From positions 1 to 64,000 of the forward strand of contig JAXGGA010001043.1 in assembly GCA_038373865.1 (NCBI GenBank): a stretch of 64,000 nucleotides of DNA, given 5' to 3'. The stretch comes from Uloborus plumipes. Its lineage: Eukaryota; Arthropoda; Arachnida; Araneae; Uloboridae. The notes under the pieces were generated by a model. The model was given only the letters and a program-made list of their open reading frames with translations, had not been told where the DNA came from and made no database searches. This document shows positions 33,303-44,283 of the stretch, one piece after another (the first letter of the stretch is position 1; each line of letters begins with the position of its first letter). The translations under genes and the position numbers were made by a program.

Positions 33303-35694
33303 TTTAATTAGTCCTTTTGTAACCAATATGCTAAACGTTTGCTTCTTCTTTTGAAAAATTGCTTTTAATTGTGGAAGAAAATTGCTTATTTTTTTTTAGA
33401 AAAATACTGACAATTTCACAATAGGTTTTCAATAGCGAAAAAAAAAAAAGATTAGTTAACAACCTCTTTTTTTTATTCTATTTAAATATAAACTGCACAT
33501 ATAACTGCTTGTTCCCCAAAGTCATTCACAACCAATATAGCAGTACATTATTACGAATATTATTACATTAGATTTGGCAGTATATAACTATTCAAAAATT
33601 TCTGCTATTGTTAAACGTAAAGGACTGGCATTCTTATGCAAATAGAGTTACTGAATTAAAAAATTATTATTATTAGAATATCATTAAAAGAGGAAATAGA
33701 AGAAAAAAGGAAATACAGAAAGTAGCCGTAACATTGTTCAAAATATTTATAATTATTATTTATAATTTAATGAATTTAAGGTTAAATATTGGAGCTTTTA
33801 ATATTTAGTTTATATTGGGTTTTTTTACTTAAATAAAAAAAATGATTTCAGTTTTTAAATCCAAAAGATGAATTAATTCGCACTAACACAGCTCAATTCT
33901 TATGTTTTTAAAAAAATAATATTTAACATATTTATGTAAATATGTCAAACTATGTTTCATTAGTTTTAATCAAAAAATATATTCGGTTAACTAAACATGA
34001 AAATTTTATATTTAGTCAGTTGCCCAAGAGCAGTAAACACTTTTAGTTCAAAGGCTAGTTTGATATTTTTAGTAACCATTCAGTCCCGGACTTATGTTCC
34101 TTGTCAAAATTATAAGGCAGTCTTAATGCCCAATTCTAACTCAAACACAGTAGAAAAAAGTATGTTGATAACAGGCCGTAACCAGACCTTAATTTCGGGG
34201 AGGATTTTACCAAACCTATTTCTCGTGAAATATGTAAAGGTAATACAATTTGATTTCAAATTCTATATTCTGTTGATTTTTGTTACAACAGATGTTAAAA
34301 AGGTATTAACATGAAAAATGTTAAAAAAAAAAAAAAAAATGATTCATCTTTTCAATGAAGGAAAAAAAATCTGGACAGATGAGTTTACTCATATGCACGC
34401 ATTCGATGGAGAACTTTTGAAATTTCTATTTTGGGACACTTATAAGATGTTTAAAATATCGAATTTGGTTCTTATAAATTTGAACAATTATTCAATATTG
34501 ATAATGTCATTTTTCAAGTGCAGTTTCAAAGTAAATAAGAAAATTAAAATAAAATTGCAATAATATTTTTTTCGGTGAGAAACTATGAAAAGCATTTTTG
34601 TAATAGTTTTGAAAAACTTCGGAAGGGTTTTGAACCCTGAAAACCCACCCCTTAAATAAGGCCCTGGTTGATAACAAATTCTAAAAAGATTTGCTCCTTT
34701 TACGCAGTTATACCTGGGCTCCCCTGCCCCTTGAGAATATGAATATAATACAATGGCTGAAAACGAAGGGATGCTTTTTTGTTATTTTTCCTTCATAATA
34801 TGAATTGATGTATACATTTTGACATTCACAAAATAATTTTGAAAAGACTAGGTGGGCCAATTTGATTTTCTGAGTGGGATAGTAGGGGAGAGTAGGGTCT
34901 ATTTAATCCCTCTGGAGACTTACTCCCCCTTTTCGAACCTCATCTCTCACTGCTACAATGCATAATTTTAATACTGGCATCATTACTGAGCTGCCCTGGT
35001 AAGTCTAGATCCCCAAGTGTCACACTGCCCGTTTTGAGCCTGCTTTTGGAATTATGAGTCATGAACAGGTTTCAGCGGAGTAATTATTATTTTTTTAATT
35101 GCTGATTTAAAATGTCTCTAGCTTCTTTCAAAAAGCTAAGCAATACATGCGTTATTTTCATGGTTTGATAGAAGATTCTATGAGATGTTAAAAGGTGTGG
35201 GATTTACCAATTTGTAGCTCTTTTTACTGTAGTTTGGAAATATGTTTGAGAAGTGTGTACTTGGTGATTTTTTATCTTTTCGAACCAAGGAGATTTAATC
35301 TGAGACTAAATGGTCTTCAAGATGATTTTAACATGTATACGTTATTTATTATACTTATTGTTGCACACAAATGCTGCGTTCCGAGAAAACAAAACATGAA
35401 CCACTCAAAAAAGACATCGCTTGAAAATTAGCCCTAGTGTATCTTTTGCAACAAATATTAATTTTTGACCAGGCTTAATTTTGGGTAAAACACAAGCTTT
35501 AACTTAGCATGCGAGACTATTGTTTTGTGTTCTTTAATACTAAAACGTAAAATTATCTGATCCATAAATATAATCCAAATAGATTTGAGCCGAAGTGCAA
35601 AGTTTTAAAATCCCATTTTTGATTGATGATGACAGCTATAAAATTAAATGTCAAGAGGAAAGAAAAAGTAAAACTGGTGCCCTTTATGCCCCAA
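33303..35694. other. AT-rich intergenic stretch
   Basis: No domain, splice-bounded exon or repeat was recognised in 2.4 kb. The frames at 33997-34314, 34318-34563 and 35195-35431 show no known motif. Confidence 0.35.
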
Positions 35695-35867
35695 CGGGAC
35701 TTAGAAGTCCCGCTTAGATTAATTTAGTATTTTGAACCCTAAATAGCTGGAATCATGGTGGTACTTGAAAGTACCACTCCTTGTACTTTACTTAGAGGTC
35801 GATAGATGGTACTTGCGATCGGAAACAGTTTTGTTAGGGACCCTAAGGCGTAGGGGCCTTAGACCCC
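35695..35867. repeat. Cluster of three hairpins
   Basis: CGGGACTT/AAGTCCCG (35695-35712, 2-nt loop), GTGGTACTT/AAGTACCAC (35758-35777, 2-nt loop), and an imperfect CCCTAAGGC/GCCTTAG structure near 35836-35867. Several ACTT-centred repeats link them. Function unknown. Confidence 0.6.
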
Positions 35868-36986
35868 ACTGATTGTCAAAATTTTTGATGTATTTTTGAT
35901 GTTTGATGTATTTTCAACTAAAAAAACCAAAACAATATTTACACATTCATTGCTAAATTCATTTGGGACATAAAGGGTCAAAACATCTTTCCATAATAAG
36001 CTGTTCTAGGTATATGAGTACCAAAGGAATTTAAAACAGCAGAGCATAGAATCTGGGTTTATTGACCCATAATTCAATCATTCCCAGTTAAGAGCAAATT
36101 GTTTCATGACACTAAGGCGAGAGCGTCGAAGTTGTTTTGAGACTTTTGTGTCGTGATGACGGAAGGCGAATATTTTCTCCTCCCAAATGAGGCTTCATTG
36201 AGTTCGTCGCTTCTCCAGACGTTTAATTTAATTTCCTTTTTTTTTTCCGTCGGACAGACGTGTTTGGCCTTGACAGGGCAAGGACAAAATGACGGGCACG
36301 GCTTCCGACTTACACCCTCCCCCGCACGTAGACCCGGCTTTAAACTGCACGGCGAAAAAACAATGTTTCTGACACCGTCATTGTTGATTCTTATATAAAA
36401 TAACCGAGGATAGAATCTCATTTTCACTGCCAATTTCCCAATACCCCCCCCTCCTCCTATTTTTTTTCGACTGCCTTCTAGACCGTTATTTGGGATGGAA
36501 ATTGACCCCCCCCCCCACCCCCCCCCCGGTTTTAAAAAATCAATGTATTTACCTAAAAGTAAACGTCGTCTTTGTTGCTTTCCGATTAAATTTGCATTGA
36601 CATTGCAACACAAAAAAAAAAAAAAAATTGTTAACACCGCATGTTAAATATGAGTTGCACCACTGCTCTTAAGTAAATAAAAAACTCCTTGCACATTCAC
36701 AGATATAATTAAAACTAAGAATGTGGAATTAGAATGTTTTTATTATAGCATTAATGTATATTTATATTTCTGGCAATGCAAAGGCCCGAATGCTCATAAC
36801 TTCTTGATATTATGAACAAGGCCCCCACCTGGCTGCCACTACCATTACCATGGTACAGGGACCAGTAAGCCATGGAGTCCCGAGAAGTAGTAAAAAAGCC
36901 CTTTTAACTTGCAATGAGTTACCCTTTTTTTTTTACCCTTACCCCTTTACCCCTTTTTTCCACACGTTTTGTGAGAATTACAGAGC
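35868..36986. other. Intergenic stretch with C/G-rich patches
   Basis: Holds a 177-codon minus-strand open frame (36637-36104) with no recognisable domain, and poly-C runs at ~36445 and ~36508. The patch at 36110-36350 is richer in GC than its surroundings. No splice-bounded exon could be defended. Confidence 0.35.
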
Positions 36987-37477
36987 CAGGGTGCCCATCC
37001 CCCCCCCCAAGCTCAATGGCGCAAATCCTCCCCCCCCCCTCTTTTCTTTTACTTTTATCCCTCTTTTTTATTTTATTTATTTTTTTAAATATTATTTATT
37101 TGTTTTTTTAAATACTTTTATTTATTTTTTACCATAACAATTATTTTTTGTTTACTTTCAATTTTTTAAAAGTACTTATTATGCGCAGAATATGATCACT
37201 TTCCCCCCCTTTTTTTTTCCAGACATTCCAAGCACACACACACACACACAAAAATTAATAAATAAATAAATACAAAAATAATGATAAAGAAATAATTCAA
37301 ATTAAAAAATAAATTAATGAATAATTTACATTAAAAAAATCAGTAAATAATTTAATTTAAAAAACAAATTAATAAATAATTTAAATAAATAAATAAATTA
37401 GTTTTAAAAAAATCCCCCCCAAAAATTTTGATGGCGTAACTTGCGCCATAATCCCCCCCCCCCTGTGGGCACCCCTG
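36987..37477. mobile_element. hAT-type MITE with poly-C subterminal runs, 8-bp TSD
   Basis: Ends CAGGGTGCCCATCC and, mirrored, CAGGGGTGCCCACAGG, with GGCGCAA and poly-C runs just inside both ends. Flanked by a perfect 8-bp duplication TACAGAGC (36979-36986 and 37478-37485). 491 bp of AT-rich interior, non-coding. Confidence 0.88.
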
Positions 37478-37485
37478 TACAGAGC

Positions 37486-38143
37486 TGTGTGTAACAGCTT
37501 CTGCTGAAGGTAATTGTGTGCAGTTTAATACGATATGTTACTTGATTAGTTTTCGAAAATTAAAATTTTTGAGATATTGTTCATCACAATTTACAAAACA
37601 TGAATATGTATTTCTTTATGTATTTTGATGAATAAAATCCAAAATGTTTAGAGTCGAACCATGAAGAAATCGGCAGTTACAGCGCATTTGCTATTTTCGA
37701 TAAAAATTTTTGAAAATTTACAAAAACTGCTCTTTTTTTTTTTTTTTTTTTTTAGAAAAATCAAAACTTGTCCAGTGAAGTTGTTTTAAAATAAAGAGAA
37801 TATAAAAAGAAAACAATTTAGACTTTTTCTTGATATCTATGGCAGCAAAAAAGGTTCACACATTGAACATTTGTGAAACAGAACTTGTTGAATGTATTTC
37901 TCCAGTAAATTTGAAATTGTTGCTGTATTGGCAATAAGTGTACTTTAATAAGCCTCCTAAACTGCAGAGCCAATTATGACACATCCTATGCAATAGCTGA
38001 GCTGATAATATAACTGAGTTTTAAACTTTTCCTTTAATACAATGTTTTCTATTCCGCAAGGAACGACCAGCAGTCACTGTTTCTATCTCGGTAATATATA
38101 TTTTATTAATGATTTGCATTACCATTAACTTAGAAATCATATC
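37486..38143. other. AT-rich intergenic stretch
   Basis: No feature recognised; poly-T tract near 37733-37754. Confidence 0.3.
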
Positions 38144-39340
38144 CCAATAAGTTAATAAAATTTGATTTATTTAGCAAACAAAATCGACTTTTTTGTCTGA
38201 AGTGATGAATGTTGTATTTTACTTGAAAAAAACTATGTCAAATCCTTTTCTACATTTCTATCTTTTTCACTTTTTAATTGGATATTTTTTGGAAGTGAGC
38301 CTTGTTGAGTGATTCATGTTGTGTTCAAAGTAAATTTTTTTCCCACTTGAAATCGACTTTTACATCATTCTTTTCTTATTACAGGTATTGATTGAAAAGA
38401 AATGATATGAAATTGTCTTGCTTTAATACACAATCATTTTTCAAACTTGAAATTGATTGCTTTTATTTTATAAACTGACGTCAGCCAATTAATCTTAGTG
38501 CTGCTCCAATTAATTTCTGATGAACTTTTCAGTAAGCTATTTGGAAAGAAAAATTGAATTTGAAGCGATTTTCTTTCATCGCGTTTTTTTTTTTTTTTTT
38601 TTTTTTTTTTACTGGAGAGCAGACCAGCTAGTTATATGACAGAAGTAGAAACGAAATCTGAAAGTTCTGGAATAATTGGATTCAATTTTTGAAGTCACAA
38701 TTTCCTATTCTCTTATTAATTTTATAGAATTTTATTGTTTGTTATCGCAAAGCGTTAGTTTGGTTATCGAAGAGTTTTACCAATTTAAAACTATTTGCAC
38801 TAAAGTGAATTTTATTTTGCTATATAGATTTCAGATAAATTAATAAAACGTATAAAAATAATACATTTTTCAACCTTTAAAAAATTTATGAAGTACAACA
38901 AGATACGTAACTAAGGTGATTGACATCAATTTTTACTATAATTTCAGCTCAGTACGATGATTAGTAAAAAATAATTTCGTCTAGAAGTAACACTTGAGAC
39001 TAGAAGTCAACATTTATTTTCGAACATAATCTATGTTTCTATTGTTATTGTGCTAAACTCAAATATATCTTTTTACCAGTTAAAACAGTTGGGGGGGACT
39101 CGAGTACCGACTCTCTCTGAGCATGTAAACGAAAAAAAAAGTAAGAGAGAAGTAAAATGAAAAAATAATTATAATTAAAAACATCTTTCAACGTAATATT
39201 TCTCAAAAAACTGAAAAATTAAATAATGAAATAAGCTAAAAACAACTTTTATGCAATATTTTAGAAGACAACCTCATTTTAACCAGGTAATATAGAAAAT
39301 TGATTTTTTTTTTCCTGAATGTTTATTTTACTATTTGAAT

Positions 39341-39589
39341 AGGTGTCCGGAAGAAGGGCCTATGTCATGATTTCTAAATTGTGAAGGAGAGCGAAAAAAC
39401 AAAGGTGCCAATTATTTTAGGAAATTAATTTGTGATTTCCCTGGCATCTATCGGATTCTTTGGGTACTACTAAGCAAGCCAACGGTTACTAGACTTAACA
39501 AAGGCGGTTACTAGACTTAACAAAGGCTTTTATTCCATGAAAAAACAAAATTCAGAAAATCATGACATAGGCCCTTCTTCCGGACACCT
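39341..39589. repeat. 249-bp MITE with GGTGTCCGGAAGAAGG ends (copy A)
   Basis: Terminal inverted repeats of ~36 bp, nearly perfect (AGGTGTCCGGAAGAAGGGCC at each end). Inside is a 22-bp direct repeat, CGGTTACTAGACTTAACAAA, present twice. The same element lies at 45489-45737 in copy B. Confidence 0.85.
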
Positions 39590-39890
39590 ATTCATTTAAC
39601 TCTTCCAAATTAAAAAAAATGAATAAAATAACTAAAACTTAGCAATTTCATAAACAATATTTTTTAAAACCATTTAAACATTGCGAAAAACAAACGAGCA
39701 TAATATTAATAAAAAACTCATCATGAAACTAAAGATTGGATCATTAATAATCGTTTATCTGAGAAATAAATAGAATTGCTCGCAGTTTTCTCCATTGCAT
39801 GAAAACTGAAGTGTTTTGAATTCATTAAATTTAAATTTAATCAATCATTAACTTTCGTCAGTGTTAAGTCTAACGAAAAATCGCATTTAC

Positions 39891-40186
39891 CACTGCGAAA
39901 AAAGAACTGTTGTTTTTACAATATAATACTGAAAGCAGAGATTCAAGTTTAAAACTAAAATTCACAGTAATAAACTGTAAATTAGTAATGTTATAGTTCA
40001 TTACTGGAAAATTAGCAATTTTACAGTTTATTACCATAAAATTAGCAATTTTACAGTTTTATTACCATAAAATTAGCTGTATTATACTGTAAAAACAACA
40101 GTATAATACTGACAGCAGAGGTTCCAGTTCAAAACTACAAAATGAACAGTAATAAACTGTAAAATTAGCAATTTCACAATTGCAAT
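39891..40186. repeat. Palindromic CACTG element, copy 4 (right end lost)
   Basis: Starts CACTGCGAAAAAAGAACTG and continues with AATTTTACAGTTTATTACC units. The right terminus is replaced by TTGCAATACATGCAATAC. Confidence 0.65.
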
Positions 40187-40846
40187 ACATGCAATACATG
40201 CAGTACCTTCTGCCTTAGCCCTGGCTTAGAGGCGGTTACTTACCGCTTCGAAGTACTAATTTAGATAAACCGGAAAAGTATTTTTAAGTCCTTGGTTGCA
40301 ATTACGCATTTAACGCCGTAATTTAATTTTAAAAACACAACCTCATTTGGACAAGACATCAACATCACAACCTTATTTAAACGATGCGCACCGTAAAATT
40401 ACACCACAATAACTTTTATTTTGATCGATCTCTTTACATTTCAAAATCAATAACAATTCTAACGTTGCCAAAACTCGTTTGCCAAATATTATACAAATTT
40501 AAATTCACGCTGATGTGATTAAATGTAAAACCGGAGAACAGGTACACTACATCCATTCTCATCAACCTCTCCCGCTCCTTCGGCGCCAAATGAAATGAAA
40601 TGAAAAATATGAAACATATTGTTATAATAAAACGTGGTTGCTAGGAAACAGTAACAATGATAGTAATCATGAAGAAAATGGTGAAAAGAAAGCTTCTCAA
40701 GCTTTTAATGAAGGCACAAAATACGAGGCTTTTTGTGAAAACTCGCGTTTTTACAGAAAAAACGCCGATGTAGATGAACTCAATAACCAAAACTTTATCT
40801 AAATACAAAATTTTATCAAAATCGTTCGAGCCGTTTTCGAGATCCG

Positions 40847-40850
<4 letters not shown>

Positions 40851-40886
<36 letters not shown>
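40851..40886. repeat. (TA)n microsatellite at transposon insertion
   Basis: About 15 TA units precede the Tc1-like element. The corresponding place in copy B is a short TA then (AC)10. Confidence 0.9.
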
Positions 40887-42094
40887 CACTGAAGTGACAA
40901 AAGTCATGGGATACCTCTTAATATCGTGTCGGCCCTCCTTTTGCCCGGCGAAGTGCAACAACTCGACGTGGCATGGACTCAACAAGTCGTTGGAAGTCTT
41001 CTGCAGGAATATTGAGCCGATAGACGTCCATAATTGTGAAAGCGTTGATGGGGCAGGATTTTGGGCACGAACAGACCTCTCGATGGTGTCCCATAAATGC
41101 TCAATGGGATTCATGTCGGGCGATCTAGGTGGCCAAATCATTCGTTGGAATTGTCCAGAATTTTCTTCAAACCAATTGCGAACAGTTGTGGCCCGGTGAC
41201 ATGGCGCATTGTCATCCATAAAAATCCCATCGTTGTTTGGGTACATGAAGTCCATGAATGGCTGCAAGTGATCTCCAAGTAGCTGCACATAAGCATTTCC
41301 AGTCAATGTTCGGTCCAGTCGCACTAGAGGACCAAGTCCATGCCATGAAAAAACAGCCCACACCATTACGGAGCCACCACCAGCTTGAACAGTGCCTTGC
41401 TGACAGTTTGGGTCCATGGCTTCGTGGGGTCTGCGCCACACTCGAACCCTACCATCGGCTCTTACCAGCTGAAATCGTGACTCATCGGACCAGGCCACGG
41501 TTTTCCATTCATCTAGGGACCAACCGATATGCTCACGTGCCCACGAGAGTCGCTGCAAGCGATGTCGTTCTGTCAGTAAAGGCACTCGAGTCGGTCTTCT
41601 GCTGGAATAGCCCAAGAAATCCAAGTTTCTCCGCACAGTTCTAGCAGACACGTCCATTGTACGTCCCACATTGATTTCTACGGTGATTTGACGCAGTGTT
41701 GCTTGTCTGTTAGAATTTACGACTCTTTGCAGACGTCGCCGGTCTCGATCTTTAAGTGCAGGCGGTCGACCACTGCGCTGTCCATGGTGGGATGTTATGC
41801 CTGAAATTTCATACTCTCGGCACACTCTTGACACAGTGGATCTGGGAATGTTGAATTCTCTAACGATTTCCGAAATGGCATGACCCATGCGTCTAGCTCC
41901 AACTAACATTCCGTGTTCAAAGTCTGTTAATTCACGTCGTGCGGTCATCATCACGTTAAAACCTCTTCACATGAATAACTTGAACAGAAATGAAAGCTCT
42001 GTAAAAGCACTGCGCATTTATACCTGTTCTATGCAATGCTACTGCCATCTGAAAATTTGCATATTGCTATCCCATGACTTTTGTCACTTCAGTG
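40887..42094 (-). mobile_element. Tc1-like DNA transposon, nearly intact, DD36E
   Basis: 1208 bp with inverted ends CACTGAAGTGACAAAAGTC..., perfect for ~27 bp, flanked by TA (40885-40886 and 42095-42096), the Tc1/mariner target site. It encodes one transposase on the minus strand. It lies in a TA microsatellite in copy A of the duplication and is absent from copy B. The near-identical ends suggest recent activity of the family. Confidence 0.93.
40918..41954 (-). pseudogene. Tc1-like transposase, one C-terminal frameshift
   Basis: Cut-and-paste transposase that would bind the element's ends and catalyse excision and TA insertion. The start is ATG at 41954 (MMMTARRELTDFEHG). Residues ~20-50 form the first HTH (GHAISEIVREFNIPRSTVSR), 60-66 a GRPP linker like the Tc1 GRPR, and ~75-125 a second HTH. 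Catalytic residues: D157 (WSDESRF), D248 (MDDNAPCH), E285 (NPIEHLW). The D-E gap is 36 residues, hence DD36E rather than the usual Tc1 DD34E; a DD36E group ('Incomer') is described in the literature (recalled). Past about residue 312 (near 41020-41050) a 1-nt loss shifts the frame, and the native tail resumes in another frame to a TAA at 40920-40918. Most of the catalytic domain is intact. Confidence 0.9.
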
Positions 42095-42210
42095 TATATA
42101 TATTAACATAAACAAAGTAGTTGAAGAATCAAATAGAACAGAAAAATAAACTTCACCACACAGGTCAAAAGGCGCCTATGGCAGCTCTTTGAAACTGGTA
42201 GCAGACATAT

Positions 42211-43602
42211 TTAAAATAGAAGTATAAAATCTTGTGAAAAATCTGTTAAAAACTGAAGTAAAGATAAAATTCCCAAAAGACCCTGGGGCCTTCATCTAAA
42301 AAATCTTAAATACAAAACATCTTAATTTCAAGTTTCCTTTCCTTTTCATCACAGTTAAATTTCATAAAAATCCAGTTAAATTCAGGTTTGTCACAAGTGG
42401 GACTCATTCTTATAACGTGAGAGCCGGCTATATTTTCTTCGAAAAACTTAAAAATATTTTGGAAAAAATTGCTGAAGAAAAAAACTTAATTATTTTGAAT
42501 AACCAAAAGGTTTTGAACTTTTTAAATAATCGTAATAACAACATTTACAGTATCAACACTTTTGACTTCGAAAATCTCTTTACAAATATTCCCCATCATC
42601 TAATCTTAGACATTTCTAATAAACTGTACGAAAAGTATGAATACTGCATAGGGTCAAAAAGAAGCTACTGGTTAAATTTAGTTAAATTCTGTGTTTTCGA
42701 AAACTATCTTTTTAATGGTTCTAATTTTTACAAGCAAATTAACGGTATTCCCATGGGTACATCTTTTTCCAGTGCCTTTGCAAACGTTTTTCTTCATATT
42801 TATGAGTCAAATTTTCTAGTCGATAATGACCTTGAGGCCTTCAGGTACATTGATGACATCATTATTTTTAACAACAGTAACTTCCATAATCTCTACAAGG
42901 ATATTTATCCAAAAGAGCTTTTGCTTAAACAAACAAATAGTAACAACACTGCTTCTTTTCTCGACATTTATATTAAATTAGAAGATAAAGATGTCAATCT
43001 AGCACTATATGACAAACGTAAAGATTTCAACTTTAAAGTGCACTCACTTATCCATTTTCACAGTTGTCTAAGTAAAAAGGTTTTCAAGAACATTATCATC
43101 TCCCAAATTTCCCGATACAAAAAAATCTGCAACAATAATTCAAATCTAGACTCAGCAATAAGACAATTAATTGTAACTTTAACTGAAAACTGCTACCCCG
43201 CGAATTTGACCAACAGTCTTATCAGTAGCGCATTGAAAACGCCTCAGGTTGGTAGTTCTTACATTGTTGATTGAAAGTTCTTTTTTTTGTATTTATTGTA
43301 ATTTCATGTCATCTGTTCTATTTGAATTTTATTGATTATATATAGTGTCTTTTGAATTGTATTCTCTCGTGTATATGCATAAATGAATTGGACTTCCAGT
43401 GACCTACTGCTTGTTTGTGAGATGTCGGGGGCTAAAAGTTGCAACTTTTTAGGCGATTTGCCTGCAACTTGCTAGAAACATCTCACTCCACTTTTCCCTA
43501 CCCTAGGGGGGTCCCCCTGATGAAGGCCCCAGGGTCTTTTGGGAATTTTATCTTTACTTCAGTTTTTAACAGATTTTTCACAAGATTTTATACTTCTATT
43601 TT

Positions 43603-43605
<3 letters not shown>
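42211..43605 (+). mobile_element. Penelope-like retroelement fragment between inverted repeats
   Basis: A reverse-transcriptase frame on the plus strand lies between two ~86-bp arms (42211-42296 and 43519-43605) that are exact inverse copies except for 1 nt. The arm includes GAAGGCCCCAGGGTCTTTT and ends towards the (TA)n tract at 43603. Penelope-like elements often carry terminal repeats in direct or inverted order with 5' truncation, which fits. It lies next to the Tc1-like element inside copy A only. Confidence 0.78.
42300..43274 (+). CDS. Reverse transcriptase, Penelope-like, 5'-truncated
   Basis: An open frame of ~324 codons with no stop, running from the left inverted repeat to TGA at 43272-43274. 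It has no credible ATG at its start, so the N-terminus was lost. RT blocks in order: KFHKNPVKFRFV (~42357-42392, fingers motif), INTFDFENLFTNIPH (motif A with the first catalytic Asp), NGIPMGTSFSSAFANVFL (motif B), FRYIDDIIIF (motif C, YIDD), SFLDIYIKL (motif D/E area), then a conserved basic tail (LYDKRKDFNF, IISQISRYKKIC). The 'FT.IPH' and 'G..MG...S...AN' pattern and the tail fit Penelope-like RTs rather than LINE or LTR RTs. No GIY-YIG endonuclease was seen. The intact frame suggests recent insertion. Confidence 0.78.
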   Translation, partial: KILNTKHLNFKFPFLFITVKFHKNPVKFRFVTSGTHSYNVRAGYIFFEKLKNILEKIAEEKNLIILNNQKVLNFLNNRNNNIYSINTFDFENLFTNIPHHLILDISNKLYEKYEYCIGSKRSYWLNLVKFCVFENYLFNGSNFYKQINGIPMGTSFSSAFANVFLHIYESNFLVDNDLEAFRYIDDIIIFNNSNFHNLYKDIYPKELLLKQTNSNNTASFLDIYIKLEDKDVNLALYDKRKDFNFKVHSLIHFHSCLSKKVFKNIIISQISRYKKICNNNSNLDSAIRQLIVTLTENCYPANLTNSLISSALKTPQVGSSYIVD

Positions 43606-43663
<58 letters not shown>

Positions 43664-43690
43664 CAGACACACACACACACACACACACAC
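43603..43690. repeat. (TA)n and (CA)n microsatellite
   Basis: About 29 TA units, AACAG, then about 12 CA units. It marks the right edge of the insertion in copy A. Copy B has only (AC)10 here. Confidence 0.95.
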
Positions 43691-44214
43691 AAGAATTGCT
43701 CGTTTAAAGATATAAGATAAAGACTCTCAAGAAAAGTCGCATGAAAACATTTACTTTTTTTTTTTTTTTTACTTTTTTTACTTTAAGACCAAATTCTCCA
43801 ACGAAGTTATTGAGGAAACAAGCTCTAAAGTTACCTTAGAGCTGATTTAGGATTCAAATCTCCCGTAGAAACTAATGTTAACATTTTTTAATTGCTCAAA
43901 ACTGAACAAATTCTTTTCAAATTAATAATCATAAGAGGGATATGTTCTAGCAGACGTCTTTTGAATGAGTACTATCAACACGAATTTCAAATATTTAAAA
44001 TAAAATAATAACACCTGAAGAAAACTTTTCCTTCTTTCCAGCTTACTAATTTCTGTTGTTGAACACCGAAAATTTGCCTATTTGTTTTAAACGAACATTT
44101 TAGCTTAAAACTCGCAACACATTTATCCCATGTCACTTGCAAGATTTTAATAAAACAACTCACATCATGCAACCACATACGTAACTGTCATTTTGATCGT
44201 TTTTGCCATCGCAT

Positions 44215-44283
44215 GTGGGCAATTCCACGGTAACTTACGTTACATTTCGACCAACTCTTATGCATTTAGTACCTCAGTACAGA
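44215..44283. other. 69-bp spacer between duplication copies
   Basis: Unique sequence joining the end of copy A to the start of copy B. It is not repeated after copy B. Confidence 0.8.

Larger units (their letters stand above)
38144..44214. repeat. Tandem segmental duplication, copy A (interrupted)
   Basis: 38144-40850 matches 44284-47000, and 43691-44214 matches 47021-47551, nearly base for base. Copy A differs by a ~2.8-kb insertion in a dinucleotide repeat (40851-43690) that holds a Tc1-like element and a Penelope-like element. Other differences are single-base changes and homopolymer lengths. Confidence 0.92.

Noticed and set aside
40774..41644. Plus-strand frames opposite the Tc1-like transposase
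   Set aside because: Antisense shadows of the transposase gene.
43515..43550. CTGATGA followed by GGGAA near the right inverted repeat of the Penelope-like element, like a hammerhead ribozyme core
   Set aside because: The downstream core reads GAAT instead of GAAA, and no sequence pairs with the upstream arm to form stem I, so the fold cannot be supported.
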